This document shows, one piece after another, positions 43,428-51,097 of a DNA stretch of 54,206 nt. The stretch covers positions 1 to 54,206 of the forward strand of contig JAUZPL010000025.1 in assembly GCA_030705955.1 (NCBI GenBank), in the 5' to 3' direction. A program made the position numbers and the translations under genes. The first letter of the stretch is position 1, and each line of letters starts with the position of its first letter. The stretch is from Bacillota bacterium (GTDB lineage Bacteria > Bacillota > Bacilli > Bacillales > Cytobacillaceae). The notes under the pieces are model-generated. The model was not told where the DNA came from, ran no database searches, and saw only the letters and a program-made list of their open reading frames with translations.

Positions 43428-45063
43428 AATTATTTTAATTACTATTTTAGTTATCACTCTAGTAATATGCAGTATTTACATTTTAATAATAAAGAAGAAA
43501 AATAGAGATCATCAACTAAAGCTTGGAACATTAACCTCGTTGATAGATGAATTTCGTCCTTCCCTTGGGTTAGAAAAAAATCTTGATTTAATCCTGTTAA
43601 AGGTACAGGAAATTGTACAAGCACCTAATTATAGTTTTTATATTATTAATCCTGCAAATGGACAGTATACGCTTAAAGCGGTTCGACAATTATCAAGCGG
43701 GGCAAAAATAGCACCTTCTTATAGTGGGCTTTTACCATATGATAAAGAAAAGTTTAATCCACCATTATCATTGCTATCAAGCAGTTTTCCATCTGCTATT
43801 TCTATTGTAAAGGAAGGAGAGGTCCCATTACTCACTGTTCCAATCAAAGGAAAAAAGGGATTTATTCGAATTGGACCTTTAAGAACCTCGCAAAATAATA
43901 TGAATATAAGACTAGGGCAACTAGGAGAATTGTTAGAGGTTCCTCTCATGAATCTATTAGAGGAAGAGGATAATCGAAGAAATTATCAAGTGTTGGAACT
44001 TTCATCAAGGGCTGTTAAATTTATAAATTCTTTATATATTCATGAGATAGAATATTTAAAATTATTGGTTCAAACAAGCTTTAAAACACTACAGCCTCAA
44101 TCATGCTTATTTTTTCAAGTGGGAAGAGACTATCAACATGTACTTTATTCAAGTGGGTATAGCGATCAAACATTGAGTAAATTAAAACGAAATTTAAATT
44201 TAGCAAAATTGTTGAGGGAGAACCTTGGTAGTCACCCGTTAACTATGATTGCAGAGAAAAATTTAAATTTTACAAAGATAAAAGGGCATATAGATATGAA
44301 AGGAATGCACTATTTTATTGCTGGTCAATTCTCTTTGCTGGAAAAACACTATCTATTACTTTTTTCCTTTGAAAAAGGCACACCAGAATCGGAGAGAATA
44401 AGAAAGCAACTTATTAAAACATTGTGGGTTCAAATCCAGCATTTTATAAAAATGAAACATGAATCAAAACATGTTTCAATTTCCTATATTGATTTATTAA
44501 AAAGTCTTGCAGACATGATAGACCAAATGTCACCCTATACCTTTGGATATTCCAAGTTAATATCAAAATACTGTATGGCGATAGCCAAAGAAATGGGATT
44601 AAGTGAAATTCAAGTTCGAAGTATTGGATTAGCGGCCTATTTTAGTAATATTGGCGTAATTGGTCTTTCTGATGGGTTATTAAATAAAGAAGGAAAGTAC
44701 TCAGAAGAAGAGTTTGAGGAGATGAAGCTTCATAGTGAAGTAGGGTCTGCCATTATTGAAAATACCATTGCACAAGATGAGATAGCCCTTTATATCAAAC
44801 ATCACCATGAGAGAATGGATGGAAACGGATACCCATCAAGATTAAAAGGAGACAATATTCCAGTTGGAGCAAGAATAATTGCAGTTGTTCAAACCTTTTT
44901 AGCTAAAATAAATGGGCGGTCGTACCGAACACCACTTTCAATAGAAGATGCGTTTAATTTACTTAAAAATGGAGGGGGCTCTCAGTTAGATGCACAAGTT
45001 GTAGAGACTTTTATTAAATGGTATAAACATAAAAAAGATAAAGTTTCTTTAAAGCAAGGATGA
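43408..45063 (+). CDS. Membrane-anchored GAF-like plus degenerate HD-GYP protein, candidate c-di-GMP receptor
   Basis: This 551-aa protein starts at ATG 43408 after GGGGAAAG. Residues about 8-28 are one transmembrane helix. A GAF-like region covers about 40-190, a variable middle domain about 200-355, and an HD-GYP domain about 370-550. Family HD-GYP enzymes have LLHDIGK; here the site reads YFSNIGV near residue 413, so the His, Asp and Lys are replaced. The later metal Asp in AVxDxxDA is replaced too (AVVQTFLA). HHHERMDGNGYP near 465-476 is kept. It is therefore probably inactive as a phosphodiesterase but could still bind c-di-GMP, as PelD does in Pel systems with a GAF plus degenerate GGDEF. 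Confidence 0.85.
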   Translation: MNITMNEIILITILVITLVICSIYILIIKKKNRDHQLKLGTLTSLIDEFRPSLGLEKNLDLILLKVQEIVQAPNYSFYIINPANGQYTLKAVRQLSSGAKIAPSYSGLLPYDKEKFNPPLSLLSSSFPSAISIVKEGEVPLLTVPIKGKKGFIRIGPLRTSQNNMNIRLGQLGELLEVPLMNLLEEEDNRRNYQVLELSSRAVKFINSLYIHEIEYLKLLVQTSFKTLQPQSCLFFQVGRDYQHVLYSSGYSDQTLSKLKRNLNLAKLLRENLGSHPLTMIAEKNLNFTKIKGHIDMKGMHYFIAGQFSLLEKHYLLLFSFEKGTPESERIRKQLIKTLWVQIQHFIKMKHESKHVSISYIDLLKSLADMIDQMSPYTFGYSKLISKYCMAIAKEMGLSEIQVRSIGLAAYFSNIGVIGLSDGLLNKEGKYSEEEFEEMKLHSEVGSAIIENTIAQDEIALYIKHHHERMDGNGYPSRLKGDNIPVGARIIAVVQTFLAKINGRSYRTPLSIEDAFNLLKNGGGSQLDAQVVETFIKWYKHKKDKVSLKQG

Positions 45064-45069
45064 TTTCAA

Positions 45070-45867
45070 ATGCTGACAAGTTTACGTAAAGACAGAATGA
45101 AGCTAGCAAAAAACTATGCTTTATATTATGGGGAAAATGGAGTAAATGAACTAAAAAGCTTTGACATTGTCATTGTTGAGCCAAAGGCAACATCTGTTCA
45201 AGAGGTAGAACATTTACAATCTTTTAATACACTAGTCTTTTTTTACTTAAGTATGTTAGAAGTCCATCCAACAGAACCTATTTTTAAAGAACTGACTGAA
45301 GAGGATTTCATCTTTGTAAATGGGAAGCCTTATATAAATGAAGAATATGGAACCTATCTTGTAAGTCTACAATCAAGGAAGTGGATAGAATATTTGTTGA
45401 AACAGGTCCATAAGTATATTCAAGTTTTTCATGCTGATGGACTTTTTCTTGATACGATTGGAGATTTGGAATCTGTTTTGATTCCACTCACAATTCATGA
45501 ACAACAATTACAAGGAGCAGTGCATTTTTTATATGCATTAAAAATGCTGTATCCCAAAAATTTATTTATCCAAAATAACGGCTTGGAAACAGTGTGTCTA
45601 CAAACTGCACCATATATTGATGGGGTTTGCTGGGAAAACCCTCCTTTAACATTGACTGAAAGTAAGGAATGGGTTGAATTGATAACTAAACGGCTAAAAA
45701 GATTACAGGATCAATTTCAAATGAAGATTTTATTATTAATAGAAGAAACAATGGATAAAGAAAGAAATGCATACATGAATGTTCGGAAATTTGCAAAGGA
45801 ACACAATTTTTTATTGTATCATGCCTCTAATAAATATGTTGATGGAGTAAATATAATAAAAGGATAA
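45070..45867 (+). CDS. GH114-like glycoside hydrolase
   Basis: This 265-aa TIM-barrel protein resembles the endo-alpha-1,4-polygalactosaminidase (GH114) family and the related PelA hydrolase domain. The visible blocks are FDIVIVEPKATS, TLVFFYLSMLEVHP, YGTYLVSLQSRKWIEYLL and ADGLFLDTIGDLES, the last with the likely catalytic Asp residues. There is no signal peptide, unusual for a family that normally works outside the cell, so a role on an inner intermediate or loss of secretion is possible. AAGGATG precedes the ATG. It ends the operon two bases before a Tn3-type terminal repeat, with no terminator in between. Confidence 0.8.
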   Translation: MLTSLRKDRMKLAKNYALYYGENGVNELKSFDIVIVEPKATSVQEVEHLQSFNTLVFFYLSMLEVHPTEPIFKELTEEDFIFVNGKPYINEEYGTYLVSLQSRKWIEYLLKQVHKYIQVFHADGLFLDTIGDLESVLIPLTIHEQQLQGAVHFLYALKMLYPKNLFIQNNGLETVCLQTAPYIDGVCWENPPLTLTESKEWVELITKRLKRLQDQFQMKILLLIEETMDKERNAYMNVRKFAKEHNFLLYHASNKYVDGVNIIKG

Positions 45868-45869
45868 TA

Positions 45870-45907
45870 GGGGTAGTGTCAGGAAAATGCGGATTTACAA
45901 CGATAAG
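45870..45907 (+). repeat. 38-bp Tn3-family (Tn1546-like) terminal inverted repeat
   Basis: The sequence starts GGGGTAGTGTCAGGAAAATG and ends ATTTACAACGATAAG. From memory it differs from the Tn1546 terminal repeat at two of 38 positions. It starts two bases past the stop of the glycosidase gene. No inverted partner was found downstream in the window. Confidence 0.8.
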
Positions 45908-46045
45908 GAAATTCCAATGCTAAAAACCCAAATCTCCCCGTAAATTATTAGAGAAATTAAGCTTTTTTATGTCGAAAGTTGCTTAGCGTATGTTTTCTGC
46001 GTTTTGTTGGTGGGACCCCTTATAGAAGAATAGGAAAATATTCAA

Positions 46046-46580
46046 ATGATCATTCTGTCACTTGCTCTCAAAACACCAACACAAAGTATCATCATTGGAA
46101 AATTAAATTCTTATGCACGTAAGAACAAAACCAAGCGCTCTCTGTGGGAATACGATAATATCATTAAAAGCTCATATTTTCTAGACTATATATTGATTCC
46201 CTCCCACTACGTCAGAATGTGCAAAAGGCATTGAATCGTGGCGAGAGCTATCATAAATTACGCAAAGTCTATCCTATTTCAACTTTGGTAGGTTACATTT
46301 CAAAACGGAACAAGATCAACAAAATATGGGGTGAGTGTAGCCGACTGCTTGCCAATTGTATCATCAATTACAATGCCAGCCTTTTATCTAATATGCTCAC
46401 TTACATGGAAAAAATGGGCAAAATTCAGATGTATTGAAACGTATTTCTCCAGTTTCATGGCAACATATTAATCTATATGGACGTTATGAGTTTAATATAA
46501 GGCCCGAGAATAATAACATAGAAGCAATTATTGAAGAAGTGGTGCAATTAAAAGTTATCCGGGACAGTAATTCAAACTAA
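46046..46580 (+). pseudogene. tnpA: Tn3-family transposase (TnpA), C-terminal remnant
   Basis: Three successive frames rebuild the C-terminus of a Tn3 transposase: IIIGKLNSYARKNKTKRSLW and EYDNIIKSSYFLDYI in the first, KALNRGESYHKLRKV and IWGECSRLLANCIINYNASL in the second, and LKRISPVSWQHINLYGRYEF ending at the TAA at 46578-46580 in the third. At least two frameshifts separate them and the catalytic N-terminal part is gone. The nearby 38-bp repeat belongs to the same transposon family. The remnant is not functional. Confidence 0.88.
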
Positions 46581-46705
46581 TCTAGTATCTAGGGAGAGTG
46601 ATATCTCCTTCTTAACGAGTCAATATAGTTGTAATTTATAGAATAACCCTTATTCCACTTTTTCGGGGATGTGCAAAAATACCCTACTTCTAAAGACTAT
46701 TACGT

Positions 46706-46863
46706 TTTTTAAATGAAGATGATAATAAGGCAAAAGAATATCTTTCTATGATACACCAGGATTTTAAAATACTTTTTTTAAAGATAATTTTACAAATGAA
46801 TTGGAAATTAATTTTTTGCCAGCCTTTTTTATGATAGACAAAGATGGAATAATAAAAAATTAA
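46706..46863 (+). pseudogene. Thioredoxin/TlpA-like remnant
   Basis: One frame reads FLNEDDNKAKEYLSMIHQDF and a second, after a frameshift near 46780, reads FTNELEINFLPAFFMIDKDG, stopping at 46861. LPAFFMIDKDG is the cis-Pro loop and last strands of TlpA-type thioredoxins. The CxxC part is missing. It resembles, but is not a copy of, the intact TlpA-like gene at 50,175, where the same position reads ITGFPFSYLLSKEG. Confidence 0.6.
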
Positions 46864-47221
46864 ACTCCAGTTGAATATTAATTCATATCTAATTTAACAA
46901 ATTTCGAGCTTATACCTGCTTAGGATTTAAAGCGTTTTTCTAATTATTCTTAAATATCAAATGGGTTCTTAGTATAAAATAATTTAAGTCTCATACCCGA
47001 ATGAGGAATATAAAACAAGTTTGAAACAGTTAATATTGTATAGAGGATAAGACAATCCATACCAATGATTAATATATACTTGGTATTGATAAAAGAGTGT
47101 CTAATTTGGTTGCACCAGATATTCTCGTTGAAATTGCAAATTCTATTAAATAACGTATTTGAATAATCATCAGTAAAATTTAAGTACATTAATTCCTTGT
47201 TAAAATATGGGACAAAATCTC

Positions 47222-47255
47222 CAGAAAGTGCTGCTATCAAAGGCAGCACTTTCTG
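47222..47255. repeat. Perfect 13-bp inverted repeat
   Basis: CAGAAAGTGCTGC and GCAGCACTTTCTG flank an 8-nt loop. It lies about 90 bp past the stop of the minus-strand permease gene. Neither side has a strong T-run, so it is at best a weak terminator. Confidence 0.6.
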
Positions 47256-47347
47256 TTATTCAACTATCGATACAGTTATATAAATAAACTCACTTCATTT
47301 ATGCAATATACAATTGAAATGACTGAATTTGAGAGTTCTGTCAATCT

Positions 47348-48355
47348 TTACTCCTTGTTGATTAACTCAAATGTGTTTAAAGGTACCCCAAATTGTTTAA
47401 CGGAGGATGCTTGTTTTCTTTTCTTCCCCCATTTTGTTGTCTCTAAGCCTAGAATATTGTTCTCAATCTCCTTTTTTATCATATTAACGATTACAATGAC
47501 GAGGAAAAAGCCTAAAACTGGAGTGAATACGGTCCATGGAGCAAGGTTAAAATCCTTGAATCCTTGGCCAATTAAACCAGCCCACTCAAAGGATAAGGTC
47601 GCAGGTGTTGGTGGACCTTGGGGATCATCCCAACCAAAAATTCCAGCCCTGTTTAGTCCTCCAAGGAAATACCCAAAAATCCCTAGATGCATGATGATTT
47701 GCAGCGTGCTTAACAGCTGTTGCACCATAAATAAAACACTATATGAACAGATAAACGGTAACAATTGTCTTCGGGCGATATGAAACTTACTTGCTCCCAT
47801 AAGAAATGAACTTTGGACAAATGATGTTTTCAATAGTTCATCAGTTATATCTACAGTCATTAGGGTGGCTGTAGGAATTCCCAGAAAAACAAGAATAATA
47901 ATCTGACAAGTAACGAGAGAGGCGATTGGAACATCATTAAAATTGCCTACGATTGGAGCCATTAAAATAACTGCAATCAATAAGGAGGGTATGTAACGAA
48001 AAGCCAGGAAAAAGTCTTTAAAAAGGCTTTTTAAAAAAGGCGCCCATAAAGACAGGAACAACCCAAAAACTCCGCCAAAAAGAACCCTTAGAAGGGCAAC
48101 AGTAAAAGATGTTATTAGGGTAAATTTAGCCCCATAAAGCAACAACCAGAACATATCTTCTCCATTTCGACTGGTGCCAAACAAATGCGATACTGATGGT
48201 GGAAACGGTGGCTTGCCAATGACATTTCCATGGTTATCTTCTATAAAGTTCATATGATTAAAATTAGTCGGTCCATACAGGGGATATAAGCAACTTGCAA
48301 GCAAAATAAGTAGCAATATCGTTGATCCAATGATTGTTTTTTTATATTTACTCAT
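47348..48355 (-). CDS. ABC transporter permease, DppC/OppC-like
   Basis: This 335-aa protein has an N-terminal helix (TIIGSTILLLILLASCLYPL), an external segment with SVSHLFGTSRNGEDMFWLLL (the LGTDxxGRD-like entry of DppC proteins), and four to five further helices. The coupling-helix motif ASKFHIARRQLLP corresponds to the EAA loop. It should pair with the next permease to move a peptide or similar solute. No ATPase or binding protein gene adjoins it, so the partners are elsewhere or lost. Its ATG overlaps the upstream stop as ATGA. Confidence 0.82.
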   Translation of the reverse strand: MSKYKKTIIGSTILLLILLASCLYPLYGPTNFNHMNFIEDNHGNVIGKPPFPPSVSHLFGTSRNGEDMFWLLLYGAKFTLITSFTVALLRVLFGGVFGLFLSLWAPFLKSLFKDFFLAFRYIPSLLIAVILMAPIVGNFNDVPIASLVTCQIIILVFLGIPTATLMTVDITDELLKTSFVQSSFLMGASKFHIARRQLLPFICSYSVLFMVQQLLSTLQIIMHLGIFGYFLGGLNRAGIFGWDDPQGPPTPATLSFEWAGLIGQGFKDFNLAPWTVFTPVLGFFLVIVIVNMIKKEIENNILGLETTKWGKKRKQASSVKQFGVPLNTFELINKE

Positions 48356-49227
48356 AAACGAGCACTCTCCTTTCCGTTCAGTTTCTTAGTAAGTAGCAAG
48401 CCTACTGTCTCGACTGCCACAAGGGGAATAGCGAGCATTACTAAACAGACTATAAGCATTGGAAAATCTTTTAGGAGAAAAATATTTTTTTGAAATACTT
48501 TTGTAAAGCCGTTTAAATTAAACATATATTCGATGAGATAAATATTAGCTAAAATTACCCAAACAATTACCCGTAGCTGCAAGAGCAGAAGTGGAAAGAT
48601 GTTACGAAAAATATGTACCAGTAAAATTCTAACCATGCCTATTCCTTTCGCTCTTAAATATACTACATAATGCTGGTTCTGTTCTTCAGTCATAACTTTT
48701 ATTAGAAACTGTAATAATAAGAAAAATGGTAAAAAGGAGACTGTTACAACAGGAATAAAATAAGGCTTTGCACCAAATATTCCATACAATTGGAAAATTT
48801 TTAACCCTGTTTTTTTAAATAGGAAAATGACCAAGAACTGTAATAAAAAAATCACCAGCAAATCAGGAACTGCTTCAAAAAAATTAATCACATTTTTTAA
48901 CCGGTTTTGCACCCTTCTAGGTGTTAGCAACACACAAACAGCCGTCAGTATTGCAAGAAAAAAAACAAGTAAAAGACTAGTAGCTAAAATGGTCATGGTA
49001 TATTCATAGCTCTCAGCAATCGGCAATACGTTTAAATATTCCAAATAATTAGGTCCTTTTAGCTGCATAAGTGTAAGAAAATCCTCCTTAACCCAATTCA
49101 AAAAAACTTGAAAACTTAATCTAATCTTATTATTTTCTATACAAAAAAAATGAGGAAGATTAAATGTGAACAAAAACCCAGATATAATTACCACAAGTCT
49201 TATTATGAATTGCAGTATCGAATTCAT
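48352..49227 (-). CDS. ABC transporter permease, DppB/OppB-like
   Basis: This 291-aa polytopic protein has an N-terminal helix, about five more transmembrane segments and the EAA-type loop YLRAKGIGMVRILLVHIFRN, with RAKG as in DppB permeases. It is the first gene of a two-gene minus-strand operon and overlaps the second by 4 nt. The pair is divergent from the MauE/TlpA/peptide cluster and could be its immunity or uptake part, but nothing in the sequence proves this. Confidence 0.82.
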   Translation of the reverse strand: MNSILQFIIRLVVIISGFLFTFNLPHFFCIENNKIRLSFQVFLNWVKEDFLTLMQLKGPNYLEYLNVLPIAESYEYTMTILATSLLLVFFLAILTAVCVLLTPRRVQNRLKNVINFFEAVPDLLVIFLLQFLVIFLFKKTGLKIFQLYGIFGAKPYFIPVVTVSFLPFFLLLQFLIKVMTEEQNQHYVVYLRAKGIGMVRILLVHIFRNIFPLLLLQLRVIVWVILANIYLIEYMFNLNGFTKVFQKNIFLLKDFPMLIVCLVMLAIPLVAVETVGLLLTKKLNGKESARL

Positions 49228-49633
49228 TTGATTCCTCCTAAAATTTGTTTCCTCTTTTTCCTATTATTTCATAAATTTTCAATTTATCCAATCAGTTACA
49301 CAAAATATGATTTTAAATTTACAAGAAATTGTAAAAGGTATGCTATATTACGTAATTTGCCTAATTGATTTATTCCAAACACTTAAGTTTTATAGCGAAA
49401 ATAAAGAACATAAAAAATTATTAGAAATTAATTAAAAAATATTAAAAAAAAGAAGGGATATATTAAGTCGTTGTTGTATTTTAAAAATATAACAACTTTA
49501 CTATATTTTTACATTTTAATTGATATAAAAGGTATGAGATTAATGGAAGGAAAGGAGTTTTTAGTGAGAAACTAGTAATTTATAAAACTATGCGCTTAAT
49601 AATCCCTAAAGAATAATACGTAATTAAAGGAAG
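49228..49633. other. Divergent intergenic region before the peptide cluster
   Basis: This 406-bp, very AT-rich spacer lies between the permease pair and the MauE-like gene. It contains an imperfect palindrome at 49470-49496 and an AAAGGAG at about 49552 followed by GTG AGA AAC TAG, a three-codon frame. No other gene is visible. Promoters for both directions must lie here, but I see no box pair good enough to call. Confidence 0.5.
49470..49496. promoter_or_regulatory. Imperfect 27-bp palindrome, candidate operator
   Basis: The two arms, GTTGTTGTATTTT and AAATATAACAAC, are complementary except at about three positions. The palindrome is centred some 150 bp before the MauE-like gene and 255 bp before the divergent permease gene. 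Confidence 0.35.
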
Positions 49634-50161
49634 GTGTTGAGTATTGGAATTTATATTTTTATTCAAATTTTTATAAGTATGCTTTTCTTATTTTCAACAT
49701 TCTCAAAAATAATAAGCTTTAATAAGTTCAAAAACGTGTTTTATTATCTGGGATTTAACAATGTGTTTTCAGTAACTGGTGCAACATTTATTTTAACTTG
49801 CGAATCTTTAGTTTCTATACTAATAATTTTCAAATCAACTTTTACTTACGGAATAACAATTTTAATTTTTTTAGTCCTTTCTTTTTTATTTGCTGCTATT
49901 TATAGTCAATTTAAAAATCTAGATATTAAATGTAACTGTTTTGGAGAGTTAACTGATGAAAAGCTTGGAAAATCAACTTATATAAAAATAATTTTTTTAA
50001 CAACTCTTTTTTTAATATTAATAATAAACAACAAAAATGTTGGAATTTTAGAAATGCCTTTTGAGACAACCATTTATTTAGTATTTTCAAGTTTAAATAT
50101 TATGTTTCTTTATTTTTTACTCAATTCATTTATTAAATTTCTTATATTGAGAAGGAGTTAG
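49634..50161 (+). CDS. MauE/DoxX-type redox membrane protein
   Basis: This protein of about 175 aa has four hydrophobic segments. The loop motif CNCFGEL near residue 101 (CxCFG) is the signature of MauE-like membrane proteins. In methylamine dehydrogenase maturation, MauE works with the thioredoxin-like MauD to form disulfides in a small cysteine-rich subunit. Here too a thioredoxin-like gene follows 13 bp later and a six-cysteine peptide after that. The start is uncertain: GTG 49634, TTG 49637 and ATT 49643 all follow AAAGGAAGGTG closely. Confidence 0.85.
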   Translation: MLSIGIYIFIQIFISMLFLFSTFSKIISFNKFKNVFYYLGFNNVFSVTGATFILTCESLVSILIIFKSTFTYGITILIFLVLSFLFAAIYSQFKNLDIKCNCFGELTDEKLGKSTYIKIIFLTTLFLILIINNKNVGILEMPFETTIYLVFSSLNIMFLYFLLNSFIKFLILRRS

Positions 50162-50174
50162 GAGATATGGGCAA

Positions 50175-50711
50175 ATGACAATTTTTTTATTTACTTTAAC
50201 TGTTCTAGTGTTAATGATTTGTTGTATGGTGCTCCAATTATACAAAATGGTATTAAATCCACAAAGGACAAAACTTATCAAAAATAAAGATGGATTAAAA
50301 AAAGGGACAAAATATCCTTTTGAATTGTTGAGAACAATAGATGGCAAGGTTATAGAAACAGAAAAAAATAAAGACGGTTTTGTTCTAATTATGATTTCTT
50401 ACGGTTGTGAAGCTTGTAAAAGGGTTTATCCTTTTTTGGAGGAACTTAGAAAAGAATATAAAAATATTCAGTTCCATTTGTTGATGTTAGCTAATAAAGA
50501 ACAAGCCCAAGAGAATATTGATCTATTTAATCTTGAAAACTTCTCAGTATCTTTGATAAAAAACGAACAACTACATAGTTTAGGAATAACAGGTTTTCCT
50601 TTTAGTTATCTTCTTTCTAAAGAGGGAAAAGTACTTGAAAAAGGTTTAGTTAATCACAAAAAAGATTTTGATTTGCTAATTTCGTTTCTCCCTTTTAAAC
50701 GCGCTTCCTAG
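50175..50711 (+). CDS. TlpA/MauD-like membrane-anchored thioredoxin
   Basis: This 178-aa protein has an N-terminal signal anchor (FLFTLTVLVLMICCMVLQLY) and an extracytoplasmic thioredoxin fold. The active site is YGCEACKRV near residue 76 (CxxC), and the cis-Pro loop is ITGFPFSYLLSKEGKV. It should exchange disulfides outside the membrane together with the MauE-like protein. The ATG at 50175 follows AGGAG by 10 nt. With its neighbours it forms a probable oxidative-folding module for the peptide encoded next. Confidence 0.88.
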   Translation: MTIFLFTLTVLVLMICCMVLQLYKMVLNPQRTKLIKNKDGLKKGTKYPFELLRTIDGKVIETEKNKDGFVLIMISYGCEACKRVYPFLEELRKEYKNIQFHLLMLANKEQAQENIDLFNLENFSVSLIKNEQLHSLGITGFPFSYLLSKEGKVLEKGLVNHKKDFDLLISFLPFKRAS

Positions 50712-50855
50712 AAGCTTCTTTTTATTTTATTAAATTAAGGGGGTGGTCAAAAAACTAATATTGAATGCTGTAAATGAGTGAATGAGAATTTATTAAAGCA
50801 TCAAGATTTTAAATTAATAGTTTTATAAAAAAGATAAGGGAAGGAATGATTTATT

Positions 50856-51017
50856 TTGACAGAATTCGGAAAATTAGTTAGTCCTATGGGTGCAGATTGT
50901 GACTCTGTTTATTGTTCTGCAAATCCTTGTGGACCAGGTTACCAGGCAACAATGGAATACTGTTATCTTTTAGGGCAGCTTCAAATGACTCATTGTGGCT
51001 GTGGATATCTAAATTAA
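50856..51017 (+). CDS. 53-aa six-cysteine peptide, putative secreted peptide precursor
   Basis: TTG at 50856 follows AAGGGAAGGAA. The product begins MTEFGKLVSPMGADCDSVYC, continues SANPCGPGYQATMEYC, and ends QMTHCGCGYLN. Cysteines are at 15, 20, 25, 36, 47 and 49, an even number that could form three disulfides. There is no signal peptide and no Gly-Gly leader, and the first 14 residues could be a short leader. The gene lies between a disulfide-forming pair and an ABC exporter, the layout of a bacteriocin or signalling-peptide cassette. I do not recognise the peptide. No lanthipeptide, radical-SAM or YcaO enzyme is near, so disulfides are the likeliest modification. Confidence 0.75.
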   Translation: MTEFGKLVSPMGADCDSVYCSANPCGPGYQATMEYCYLLGQLQMTHCGCGYLN

Positions 51018-51049
51018 TTGATTCCTAAAAGTCAAACAACTATTTATGG

Positions 51050-51078
51050 GAGGCTAGATGATATTTTCATCTGGCCTC
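51050..51078 (+). terminator. Hairpin between the peptide and exporter genes
   Basis: GAGGCTAGATGA (51050-51061) and TCATCTGGCCTC (51067-51078) form a 12-bp stem with one GU pair and a 5-nt loop, with only TAGTTTAGG after it. It could be a leaky terminator or an mRNA-stabilising 3' end that raises peptide output over the exporter. Confidence 0.55.
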
Positions 51079-51097
51079 TAGTTTAGGGGTTAAAAAA

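Larger units (their letters stand above)
45868..47347. other. Decayed mobile and accessory DNA
   Basis: This 1.5-kb gap contains no intact gene. It holds a Tn3-type terminal repeat, a tnpA remnant in three frames, a thioredoxin-like remnant and a perfect 13-bp hairpin at 47222-47255. A short tract at about 47087-47153 reads ILGIDKRVSNLVAPDILVEI in one frame and may be another gene end. The 99-codon minus-strand frame at 46950-47249 crosses this and looks spurious. Confidence 0.7.

Noticed and set aside
46950-47249. 99-codon minus-strand frame
   Set aside because: No ribosome-binding site or recognisable domain, and it crosses the perfect hairpin at 47222-47255 in decayed DNA.
47301-47783. 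160-codon plus-strand frame
   Set aside because: It is antisense to the DppC-like permease gene, whose family motifs are clear.
49565-49576. Strong AAAGGAG followed by GTG AGA AAC TAG
   Set aside because: A three-codon frame is too short to call a leader peptide; it may be a gene remnant or chance.
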